DNA from: Rhynchosporium graminicola
Lineage: Eukaryota; Ascomycota; Leotiomycetes; Helotiales; Ploettnerulaceae
Assembly (NCBI GenBank): GCA_900074885.1
Contig: FJUW01000004.1
Location: 1,458,225-1,522,224, forward strand
Reading direction: 5' to 3'
Length of the DNA stretch: 64,000 bases
The first letter of the stretch is position 1; every line of letters starts with the position of its first letter. Below, one piece after another: positions 1-10,196 of the stretch. Below the pieces are notes generated by a model that was not told where the DNA came from, did no database searches, and saw nothing but the letters and a program-made list of their open reading frames with translations. The translations under genes and the position numbers were made by a program.

Positions 1-1150
1 TATCGCTCGATCCGGCTAAGACGTTATAAAAGAAGAGACTTTCTACTTTTTCAGACTTTTCTTTATATAATAATAATAACTATAGTAAGGTAAGTCCCCT
101 CTCTCTCCTTCTATTAAAAGAAATATTGAAATTCGCGAATTATATAATAAAAATCCCTCTATTACGCTATCAGAATCTATACTAAAACCGGCGGAATTAG
201 ATATCTCTTATAATTTACTATATCGCTTATACCCTCTCGGGCTCTGATTATATCGACTAAGCTATAAGTACTATACTCCGCTTATTCTTAGACGGAATCC
301 TAACGAACTCAGTCGAATTACTCCTAATCTTATATCTACTATAAAGATAAGAAGAAGAATTACGAGAACTTATAAGTTTTTCCTTAGATTCTGCGCGAAA
401 ATAGTTAGCTTATATAATAGTCCTTAAATCTCTTATATCACTTACTTTATTTAGACTTATTCTGCTAATACTAATAAGTAAGTATTATACTCCGCTTATT
501 TTTTATTACTTTACGCTTTATTTAGAAATAATACTTATATTAATCTTATTAAGGTCTTAAAAGCTTAGAAAGCTTTTAAGCTACTCTAATCCTCTAGTCT
601 TCTCTCCGCGTAAGTTTATTTAGTCCCTGCTTATTCCTTATTAATAACTAATATTTTATAGTCCCTTAGCCTCTAAGGTTACTACTTCCGTTATTACTAT
701 TATTACCTAATAAGGTTAAATATAAGTTATTATTAGACTCTGCTTGTTTTTCGTCGGCTTACTCTCTTTTAGTACTAGTAGAGTACCTCTAGCTCTTATT
801 TTAGGACTGCGCTAAGCCCCCTAGGGACTCCGTAGGAAATATAGTAGAATACGTATCTTTTCTATAGCGTTTTCTTCTTAAGAAAAAGAAAATCCTAAAA
901 TTAATCTTCTTTTTCTTTTTCTTTCCGCGAGCCGACTTCCTTAGCTTGCTCTCTCTTCTTTAACTACGACAGATCGCGCTCCGGCTAGTTATTATCGCTC
1001 TCCTATTTATTCCTTTAGTAAGCCGACTATATCGACTCGCACTTAAGACTTAAGTAGTTCTACTATCGCTATATAGCTTTAGCTTCCTTTCTTATAGTCT
1101 TACGCTATCTTTATAGTAACTGCCTTCTAGTAACTATCGCCTTCTTATTT

Positions 1151-1639
1151 AGGTAGAGTATACCTCTTTCTATCTCTAACTTATATAGCTCTTCCTTAAA
1201 CCCCCGGAGACTTATATATATATAGCTATCTCTAGAGTAGTTCCTTATTATAGCCTTATTATTAATATCTAGCGTTTCATTCCGCTTCTAATATCGCGGA
1301 GCCCTTCCTTAAGCTTCCGGAGGCTAGCGTCTATATAGCTATCTACCCCCGGGGTAGTCTTTTATTATAGCTCCTTTTATATTATCGTCTTCCGGCGTCT
1401 TTATAGTAGCTACCTTTATATAACTGCCGCCTCCCTATTTAAGGTAGGATAAACCTCCTTCCGCTTCTAATATCGCGGAGCCCTTCCTTAAGCTTCCGGA
1501 GGCTAGCGCCTACGTAGCTATCTACCCCCGGAGTAGTCTTTCGTTATAGCCCTCTTTATATTATCGTCTTCTAGCGTCTTTATAGCAGCTACCTTTATAT
1601 AGCCGCTGCCTTCTTATTTAAGGTAAGGTGAACCTCCTT
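1151..1639. repeat. Tandem repeat, 179-bp unit, about 2.6 copies
   Basis: Two full units start at 1282 and 1461; both begin ccgcttctaatatcgcgg and both end with aacctcctt at 1460 and 1639, giving an exact period of 179 bp. A third, shortened unit lies upstream (about 1151-1281) and lacks an internal segment. The unit length is not a multiple of three and no frame stays open across the units, so this is not a currently coding repeat. Units differ mainly by C/T and G/A changes, consistent with RIP after duplication. Confidence 0.75.
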
Positions 1640-2242
1640 CCTTTATCTTAGATATCATCGAAGAGTTCTTATTATCCGCGCGTTCCTAAGTAGCTACTAG
1701 CTAGCGATAGTCGCTTCTTATATCTTTTAAGTATATATTCTACTTAAGCTATCGAATAGCTTCTATCGTTCGCTTATTCGTAAGTAGCGACTAACTGATT
1801 ATTACTATTTTCTTTATCTATTCGAGAGTAGTTTATATCTTAAGCTACTTTCTACTTTTCTATTCCTATAAAAAATTTTCAGTTACTTTTCTGCTCTTAT
1901 CTTATAAGTTTAAGGGATAAATTAGGCGTACTCCGGCTTAAGAATAGCGGAATCTATCGAATCTTTATCTTTTCTCGTGTTCCTAGAGCTTTTCTCTAGG
2001 TATTATTAGTATCGATTCGGCTTCTATTACTCTTATACTTTTATTATCTTATTATTAATAATTTATTAAAGACTTCGTTCCTTAACTATAATTATTCAGA
2101 CTCTAATATAAAAGCTATAAGAGCTAGTTATCTGATCGAACTTAATATTATAAGTGAATAATATATATACGAGAGTTTATAATAGTATTTAATAAGTTCG
2201 ATTAGAAGAGAGTAAGAATCTAACTAGAAGCCGTAAGAAAAG

Positions 2243-2331
2243 GTGCGTAGTACTAAGGCTTAACCGAGCCTTAGTCAGCGAGTCGTGCTGGTAATACTAG
2301 CACCATAACCCAAGGGCTTAACCCTTATATA
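2243..2331. other. Cluster of three short hairpins, possible LTR end
   Basis: Three inverted repeats follow one another: AAGGCTtaaccgAGCCTT, GTGCTggtaatacTAGCAC and AAGGGcttaaCCCTT. They sit exactly where the reverse-transcriptase relic to the right is interrupted. A similar pair of hairpins (ACGCCtcGGGCGT and ACGGGTgcaACCCGT) occurs at about 4883-4923 at the other side of that relic. Retroelement termini often carry such hairpins, but no matching pair of LTRs was found for them, so the assignment is tentative. Confidence 0.35.
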
Positions 2332-4926
2332 TATCTTATGAAAAGCGATAGTAATATCTAGTTTCATAAACTATTTCGCTTTCTCTATATTCCGGAGAGT
2401 CTTATAGATTAGTAGTAGTAAGTATTAATCTTTCTTCGTAATTCGATTTAACTTATAGTAATCGATATAAAATCGTAGCTTACCCCCTAGTTTCTTTATA
2501 AATAAGATAGGAGTAGTAGTAAGCGAATTACTAACTCTAATAAATCCTTTATTAAGGAGCTTCGTAAAAGTCTTCTATAGTACTAAGAGTTTATCGCGAG
2601 ATATATTATATAGAGAGCCCTAGGGTACTATAGGTTCCTTACTATTATATAGTTCGAGTTCAATCTTATAGTCGATCCCGGGACCTTATAGTAATAGTAG
2701 TATATCTGCCTTCTTATTATTATATAAGTTAAAGGATTTATATAGCTAATCAGGAAGTTTTACTCGCGGGTTAGTCTTTATCTTTAGTATAAGAGCCTTT
2801 TAGATATCCGCTATACTTATAGTAAATACTTATACCTTCTTATATAGTCGTCCCCGAGTAAGCCTATTAAATACTACTACTAATACTACGAAGTAATCTA
2901 GCTCGTAGTCCGGCTCCTATGCTCGGTTATATAAGGTCGTAGTAGTAGTATTAATATAGTATCGTGACTTCGGGGCGCTTATATATATATCGTTTTTCTT
3001 AAACTATAGTAGTCCTAAAATCAAGTTATAATCTTCTAGGCGTAATAGTATATAGAAGAAAGCCCTAGCTTCCTTATATCTATCGATATCTATCTCTATA
3101 AATACTACTTCTATAATAGGACTTCTTTCTCCTTCGAACGAACTTATTTCGATAGGGGAAATAAAGAAACGCTAGAGGTAACAGCGAGTAATAAAGCGAG
3201 AATTAATAATACTATATAAAAAGCATCTAGTATTAAGTAGTATTTTAGCGTAATACTCTCTATTAATTATTATAGATACTAAGAAAGGGGCTCTATTTAT
3301 TATATCCTTAAACTGATCCTAAGCTTCTACTACTACTACCTGATTAACTTCCTTTTACTTCTATTAGAGATTTTAGATAGGAGCTATTCTTTTCCTAAGC
3401 TCTGTAACTCAGAGCTCGATCTTTCCGTCTCGACTTCCTTCGGCTTCGACTTCCTCGTCTTTATCTTAGCTACTATTACTTAGCCTTTATTCTTCTCAGT
3501 TATAGCGAGTTTTATATAATAGTTATAGACTATATATCTGTCTTATCTATAGTAGAAGTAAAGCCGCTCCGCTTTCTATCTCTTAATCTCTATAGAGCTT
3601 ACTTATTAGGGTTCCTTCTTTATTATTATAACTATAGTAATAATAAGAGTTACTTCCTAATCTATTAAGTCTACTACTCATTAGTTTATCTTAGGAGAGT
3701 ACTCTCGTGTTTACTTCTATCGGTCTACTCTAGCCGATAGCTCCTTAACTTCAGCTAGCTAGTTACTAACTATATATAGTTGCGAATAGTACTCTTCGTA
3801 CGACTATTCTTCTTTTATACTAATAGTCCCGCGAACTAAGGTAATAGTAATAATAGCTTTTAAGTAACTCTTCTTAATTATATTTACTTAGTTCTATCCT
3901 TCTGCTTCGAGGATTAGCTAATTGAAATTATTAAGGAATTCGTTTAAAGAACAAGTTCCTTACTTAATCTTATTTAGCTAGCTTATAGCTTTCTATTAGT
4001 AGTAAGAGTTACGAAAAGTAGTAGTTATTTATTAAAATAGCTCTTTAACTATTAACTACTCTTATTATTAAGTAAAGCTTATCTATAGGTAAATTCGGCT
4101 TATAGCCTCACCCGAGAGATAGCTAAACGCGTACCATATTCGTTCTCTCTTATTACTAATAATAGTAGTATCGATCTCTAGCTTCGCTTGTAGGATACCC
4201 TCGAATTAGAGGTATAGGGCTAGGCTAGTACTATCTTACTTCTCGGGTTTCGGTATATATTGCTTTATAGCTATAATTAGCTCCGGAGTTATCGACCGTA
4301 TTACATCGTTTAGGGTTAGTACTACTAGTATTACTAGCTATACGTTTTATTATTCTATATCTTCGATCCTACCGGCTAAGGTAGCTATCGAACTTGCTTA
4401 TTATACTGCTAGCTTAGTAACTTGCTATCTTTATGCCTCGAAGGCGTCTAATAGCGACTAGGGGGACTGTTCTTCTGCTATCGTGAACTATATATCCTAG
4501 CGTTATCGTAATTACTACTTATATAGTAGTTATATAAATAGCCGGATCTACTATATATAGTCCGAGGCGTCTATCTCCGTATCGTAGGTATATATATAGT
4601 AATAGTAAGGCCAGGGTACTAGCCTTCTTACGCACGTATATTGTCTACTACTCGAAAGCAGATCCTCCTTCGTTTAATTAAGAATATCAGGAATAAGTTA
4701 ATTCTAATATTATAGGGCGAATATAAAGTATATAGTATAAAAGCTTATCTATATTATAAGGAGAATTAACTGAGGGGAGAAGAGAGAAATATGAGTCTCC
4801 CTTCGACGAAAAGATAATACTGCGGCCGCTAGTAGCAGTAGCATTAGAATACGTATGATAATACGTCAGGTACTAGCGTAGACGCCTCGGGCGTTAAGCA
4901 TACTAACGGGTGCAACCCGTCATAAT
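2332..4926 (-). mobile_element. RIP-degraded Ty3/Gypsy retrotransposon relic (gag, protease, RT)
   Basis: Reading the minus strand through stop codons reveals the gag-pol order of a Ty3/Gypsy element. At about 4090-4150 there is a gag-like segment (RERIWYAFSYLSGEA). At 3519-3560 lies a zinc knuckle with the exact CX2CX4HX4C spacing, but every Cys and the His codon has become Tyr. At 3226-3234 is the aspartic protease triad, mutated from D-T-G to N-T-R, followed by a YSIINSRFITR-like stretch. Reverse transcriptase follows: [12 protein letters not shown]...PILFIKK at 2491-2565, [13 protein letters not shown] at about 2425-2485, and the catalytic-Asp motif FMKLDITIAF at 2341-2370. The RT then stops abruptly near 2331; RNase H and integrase were not found. 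The right boundary (about 4926) is set by a TGACGGG-like LTR start with hairpins and is uncertain. The element is dead. Confidence 0.8.
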
Positions 4927-5086
4927 CTTCATAGATTCTCATATTATAAAAGCAAATAGAGCTACTGTAAAGGAGAAAATGGCCTAAGGAGCTAGGTTAA
5001 GGAATATATAATATCAAGTTATAGAGCTCTAGTTTAAAGGCTAAGAAGTAAAAGTAATTCAAGGGTTTATTTCTAAATAAAAAAAG

Positions 5087-5288
5087 TGTGACGGCGCATA
5101 GTATATGTAGCAGATACGGGCCAGTATCAGTGCCTTAGGCATACCCTCCTTATATATATAGAAGGTGCAGACTCCTTCAGAGCTCTATATCTTTCTGTTT
5201 CCTTCGTACTAGAATATATAAGATCGCTCTTAGCCTCCCTACTTATTTATTCTTACTTATATATTACCTTAAGTCTTATATCATTATA
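5087..5288 (+). repeat. 5' LTR (202 bp)
   Basis: The LTR starts TGTGACGG and ends CATTATA. A TATA box (tatatatata, 5151-5160) lies about 30 bp before the inferred transcript start near 5189, so U3 is about 5087-5188 and R/U5 about 5189-5288. The sequence from 5189 (ATCTTTCTGTTT) is the segment complementary to the primer-binding site. This copy carries more C-to-T/G-to-A changes than the 3' LTR. Confidence 0.88.
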
Positions 5289-5290
5289 TT

Positions 5291-5302
5291 AAACAGAAAG
5301 AT
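5291..5302 (+). other. Primer-binding site complementary to own LTR (self-priming)
   Basis: AAACAGAAAGAT at 5291-5302, two bases inside the 5' LTR, is a perfect 12-base reverse complement of ATCTTTCTGTTT at 5189-5200 in the LTR, which is about where transcription should start given the TATA box at 5151-5160. No typical tRNA-primer site starting TGG is present here. This is the arrangement of Tf1/sushi-type Ty3/Gypsy elements, in which the 5' end of the mRNA folds back and primes minus-strand synthesis. The complementarity is seen directly; the mechanism is inferred. Confidence 0.75.
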
Positions 5303-6173
5303 TAAGACCGCCGGGGATAATATTAAATAATATCTCACCTAGAAAACTCGATTCGGACGTACGACTTCGACTATTAGGGAGCTCTTCGCTGAGTTATCTC
5401 TACTTACCTTAGATTTTTACACTTCGGAATTATACGGAAATAGTTAGTACTCTCTTTAATTACGAATTCGATAGGTAGGTTTTCAAAAGAGCCGAAATTC
5501 TAGAGATCTCTCGGATAGCTAGGAATTTGAACGTGATTCAGCCTTAGAAGCACTAGTATTACTGCGAAGTTACTCTCAGATACTTCGAAACTTGTTCCTT
5601 CGTGCGTACGAAGTAAAACAGCGGACGGATTTTAGGTAGAAACTTCCCTATAGGCCCTAATCTTCACTATCCCCTCACCTGACTTTAAGTTTCCGAAAGT
5701 AGCTCTAATAGCGAAAAACCTTACTTTTAGGCTAAGACGAAGTAGCTTATCACCCTAGCGGAAATTACCGGAATTCGACTCGTAACCCCCGTACCCCGGT
5801 ATAATTTATCCCCCTCGGCAGAATCGACCTCCCTCTACTAGAACCTTTAATTTAATACTTTCTATATCTACTTAACGAAGATATCCGACTTTCTTTGATC
5901 TTTTAGCTTCTTCAGAATTCGATTTCGACTTTCGCTTCTTCTATAACTTTCAAGTGTTCTATTACTTTCGCTTAGCCTCACTCATTCGGCAAAACTCGGC
6001 AATATTACCGGAGATTGAGTTTTCCTCTGCAGAAGAGACGATTTCGGTACTGAATTAGTATCTACGGTTTCGGTTTAATAGAATATTTAGAGGTTATTAT
6101 ATTTAACTACGTTTTATACCTACTTTATTTCCTTTATTCGATTCTTTAAGGCTCGAGGGCGAGCCTTTGTCTT

Positions 6174-6185
6174 GGAAGGGGGTAA
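6174..6185 (+). other. Polypurine tract of the LTR element
   Basis: ggaagggggtaa ends one base before the 3' LTR begins at 6186, the position required for the plus-strand primer. It is preceded by a short hairpin (ggctcgagggcgagcc, about 6150-6165), also common at the 3' end of fungal Gypsy elements. Confidence 0.75.
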
Positions 6186-6387
6186 TATGACAGCGTATAG
6201 TATACGTGGCAGATACGGGCCAGTATCGGTGCCTTAGGTATACTCTCCTTATATATATAGAAGGTGCAGACTCCTTCAGAGCTCTGTATCTTTCTGTTTC
6301 CTTCGTACCAGACTATATAAGATCGCTCTTAGCCTCCCTACTTGTTTATTCTTGCTTGTATACCGCCTTGAGTCTTGTGTCGTTATA
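6186..6387 (+). repeat. 3' LTR (202 bp)
   Basis: This is a co-linear copy of 5087-5288 with the same length, TATA box and CTTTCTGTTT segment. It begins TATGACAG (TGTGACGG in the other copy) and ends CGTTATA. It is followed at once by the target duplication AAAAG. Confidence 0.88.
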
Positions 6388-6392
6388 AAAAG

Positions 6393-9300
6393 AGGTATCT
6401 GCTTAGCTCTTATTTTTTAAGTGCTTTTAGATATTTCTATTATTATTACCACTATAGTATATCTAAGATCTCTTCACATAAAGAATATCTGGAATTATAA
6501 GATATAACTACAAGGGAGGGGGTATAAGGGGAACTAGTTATATAGCATAAGAAAGTAAGCTCCTTTCGTATTCGGAGGATAGCCGGATCCGCACTAGATA
6601 CTCTATAGCCTTCCCCGCTCCTAGAGCATATAATATAGTAACCATTATCTCTTTGACTCTGTAACTTTCTGTGGCAGGCAGGCAGCAGCGATACACAGGA
6701 GCCCTAACCATATTAGGTGAGGGTTCCGGTAGGATATCTGTTAGGACCTGGAATAGGTGACCTAGTTCGTTTACGTCGTCAGATCGGAACCTCCATTGTG
6801 CGCGTCGTAGTCAAAATGGCCTTGAAAGATGTCTCTATGTCAATTTGAATCGTGGGGCTGGAAATAGAAGCGATTGATATACTAGTCGATAACTGGCTGC
6901 CCCAAAGAAGACTTCAGTCTAGTTCTTCTTCCTGATATAGCAATATCTATCAAGTGTACCCTCACCTGTTCGGCCATAGAATGAGGGTGTCTGAGTGAAA
7001 CAGTGTTTCACGAAGCTGTGGAGAACGGTAGGAAGTTCATATTAAATTTGCTACTGGAAACAGGTGCGAGGACTGATGTTTTGGATAGAGTCCGTATAAG
7101 GTCTCAAGAACGACAAAGGCGAAGAAAGAAATTGAATAGTTCCCTGAGTGCAAATCCCAGTGGACTACCCTCTCGAACTTTCAAGACTGGAGGCAATCTT
7201 TGATAGGGGCTAGGCTTGGGAAATATTCGTTGATGACTTTCTCGGCTGCTGGGAAGGCAGATTATATCAAGCTTTTCAAGTGGTCGAACCACTTTGATCG
7301 TATATAGTGGAACTCGTTATTTACGCTTGAATTAGTAGGCAATTTTAAAAGCTATTTCTTATAGCATGGGACTTATGCTTTTGCGGACGGATGTAGTGCA
7401 TGATGCTGATATTGAGGTTATCGCCGGTATTGGCTACCAACCCTGCTGACGAAGAAAACGACGTGGATATGACAGACTAGGAAATAACGTCATAATATTA
7501 TGGTCGTAATTTCCCTTCAGTACCAGCTTACGAATCAAGTTGGTCAATTATTTACATATCTAGGATACACCAATACTTGTTTCATATTATACACAAGAGA
7601 TAAAATGTACAAGGCTTGGCTTGCAGTTCCATTCGTCTCACAACGCAGGAACGAGATCTACAGGAAGGTTGTCTCTCATTATTGAAATGAACTACCTGTG
7701 TTAACCGTCACGTGCAAGTGCAAAGTATTTCACCGAAACTGGTGGATCCGATCATATTGATCGATGCTATGGAATGCATGTAGGGACAGTTGCCTACAGA
7801 CCGTTGCGTCAAGCACCCTATATATGTCTCTAGATCCCAAAATGCAGTTCAGTTGTTACCCTTTCCTGGGAAGTCATACTCCAAATGACTATATGAAACA
7901 AGTTCGCTAAAATTCAGCAGTGTACTACACGCCATCCAGCTGGCATGCGACGAGAGACTAGCCCGGAGATAACCAGCTCAGTTGTTCCTCGCTCTGAGGA
8001 GAAAGAGTCGCTGACTCTCTTCCTTATTCGTCGCTGTGTGGGAGACATTGGTTTCCTTGGATATGGCAGCCACACTCAGCTAGAAGATATCGAATTAGTT
8101 ATCAACTCAAACATGTGAGGATATGATAAGAACGGGACTAAGGTGACTATTGTGCATATCTGTAGCGAGACCTGAGAATATCGCTGCACAGAGGAGCTGG
8201 AAGTGCATACCTCGAGGAAAGGATTTGAGCCAGCTCTTAAGCCACCCTCAGACCTCAACTTTGAAGATTGCTGGGCGCTGGTAAGTTCGAGCCATCCTCC
8301 ACTGCTTGTCGAGGAGACTGAAGAGGCGGTAGATGAACGACCTACTGATCAGTATGCAGGTTACTCGTGGGATAGGGAATATCGTTACCTGGTCTGGAAA
8401 GGGTCGCTTGAGATTGGCTAGACATCTTTGAAGGTGATTTACAGTTGGCTATGATTCCCCAAAAAAAATGTCGACGGTTGAAGGATTAAATTAGCCGACT
8501 AAGTTGTAGGTTTGCAAGAGCTTGACTGTGTGTTGTGTATCGTTGTGCTAGTAGGTACTGCACAGGGAGATCGTAGAATTATATAGACCTGGGCTGGAGG
8601 GTCCAACGGTCAAAGTGTGAACTCCTATATTTAGCAATTAGAATTGTGAGCATCCAACTTTCAGATCAACAGCTGCAGATGAGCTGCAGCTGGCATGATC
8701 AGCGTTTGGCCAAGTATTCTGTATATCTTGGAAGTACACTTGGGTTGCTTCGAAATCCTTGGCTCCTCCTATGTTGTTTTGTTTGTCGTTTGATGCGAGT
8801 AATGTGATGGTCTTCTCACAGTCGGCAGTCAACATACCGATGTCTAATACCTCCTGGCTGCCTTGGCTGAAATTGGGAGGCCGTTTCAGACGTCTCATCT
8901 GATATCATGTCCAGGGCAAGGGCCTGCTCGGGAAGACGCTTGGACTTGAGTGCCGGTCGATCAAGGGTCTTGCGTTTGCATAACAGGGCCTGCAGACTGG
9001 TTCCCTTGCGTGTGCCCGGCTACAATTGCCATCTTCCCTAGCCAAGACCCTCCTCGACAAAGACCGATAAAGTCAGCTTTGACGAGTCTCGAATCATCTA
9101 AGAATGTTGACCGATGCTAAAGAACAGGTAAGCGAGGTGTCAATCGCAATTAGATACGGGATCCTCTCTGCGGTTGCTTCGTAAGTGCTCAGACAAATCA
9201 TTTTGGCACACTGTCTCGATTGACGCAGATGAAAAGTCATAAATTAAGATACAGATATCAAAAAGTAGGTTGGGACTCTTCTAAAACGATTATTGTATGA

Positions 9301-9928
9301 TTCGTTTGTTGATATACAAGAACTCGCATATTCGGTAGGTTTCTTCGGTTTATCAATTCCGGCTACGCTTTTCTCCGATAGCAAGAGCGTACAGATGCTG
9401 CGAGACAGCGACGGTTGTTCGCGAGTTGATTTGACTCCTCGATACTCGCTTTGATGGGCATGTCCGACTGTCTCATAGTCGACGGATCTTTGTACATATG
9501 TCAGGTACGTTAGAAAACATGTGAACGTAACTTCATGTTACCATGGCCATCGGTGTGAGCATGTGCCCCTCCGGGTATAAGTAGTTACGGGTGTTCAGTG
9601 GTTATCAAATGATTCAGTCCGTTTCGCCCTGGCAGCCTAGGCCTCTTGCGACCCCCTGTTTACGTGGATCATGACCATGTACAAATCGCCGCGATGCTAA
9701 GCTAACCAACTACACTGCTAGGTACTTGAAATCCCGAACAGATAATTAACGACATTAGCCGATGCCATCATCGAGGAAGTGCCACTCGCAAATTGGCTGT
9801 TGAGATTGCTGGTGTTCGAAGATGTGCCAGGGTTCCGAGATAGTAGTACAATTGCTATGCCAGAAATAATTGGCCAACAATGAAGCGATAATGCCTCGCA
9901 GCAAGTGTTGCTCTCGCTTGACTTCTTA
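6393..9928. other. Gene-poor region with degraded coding remnants
   Basis: Base composition returns to normal after the retroelement, but no intact gene is recognised. Short open stretches exist (for example 8203-8421 plus and 8638-8898 minus) without recognisable domains, plausible splice partners or conserved motifs. The ankyrin-like fragment at about 7003-7090 is listed separately. The region may hold an old pseudogene or a fast-evolving gene that cannot be modelled by eye. Confidence 0.4.
7003..7090 (+). pseudogene. Ankyrin-repeat-like fragment
   Basis: The translation HEAVENGRKFILNLLLETGA matches the ankyrin pattern, including the LLL-E-GA turn, and continues TDVLD. The frame then leaves the consensus, and no adjacent repeat, start or intron boundary could be found. 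Ankyrin-rich proteins are abundant in filamentous fungi and frequently decay near transposon islands, so this is most likely a single surviving repeat of a broken gene. Confidence 0.4.
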
Positions 9929-10196
9929 TCAGTCCAATTCTATCAAAACACTCAGGCGTGCATAATGGCAAACTAGGCATTGTATGGGATCTAGATTCCG
10001 CGCATCACGAGCTGATCGGAAGCCACCTGCATAGCTTTTGGGATCATATACGACAGTAAATTCCAAAGCTAGGTATTGTGCAATATTATACGACGTGTTG
10101 TAGAATATATCCCAAGCCTGCATCCTGCACCAAATCCAATGAAACAAAACGCTATCAAATGCCATCCCAACGCCAATCCAAACGAAGCAAATCAAG

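Larger units (their letters stand above)
1..2331. other. AT-rich RIP-degraded repeat block, identity unresolved
   Basis: The block is very AT-rich, lacks any long reading frame, and is saturated with TA dinucleotides (tata, ttat, atag), the pattern left by RIP (CpA to TpA on both strands). I could not assign it to a coding family. Its right edge at about 2331 coincides with the point where the neighbouring reverse-transcriptase relic stops, and that edge carries three consecutive short hairpins, so it may be part of a second retroelement inserted into the first. It contains the 179-bp tandem repeat listed separately. No host gene is visible. Confidence 0.6.
5087..6387 (+). mobile_element. Complete non-autonomous LTR retroelement (1301 bp) with 5-bp TSD
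   Basis: Two 202-bp direct repeats (5087-5288 and 6186-6387) bound an 897-bp interior, and the whole is flanked by the 5-bp duplication AAAAG (5082-5086 and 6388-6392). Termini are TG...TA, as expected for TG...CA after RIP. A purine-rich tract (ggaagggggtaa, 6174-6185) directly precedes the 3' LTR, as a polypurine tract should. Just inside the 5' LTR is a primer-binding site complementary to the LTR itself (see separate entry). The interior shows no gag, protease, RT or integrase signature in any frame, so the element must have relied on proteins of a full-length relative. By hand count the LTRs differ at about 20 positions, all but one transitions, in keeping with RIP. It lies next to, but is separate from, the Gypsy relic. 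Confidence 0.88.

Noticed and set aside
8638..8898. 86-codon minus-strand frame in the gene-poor region
   Set aside because: It has no recognisable motif, no plausible splice partner and no codon pattern clearly different from chance, so it was not called as a gene.
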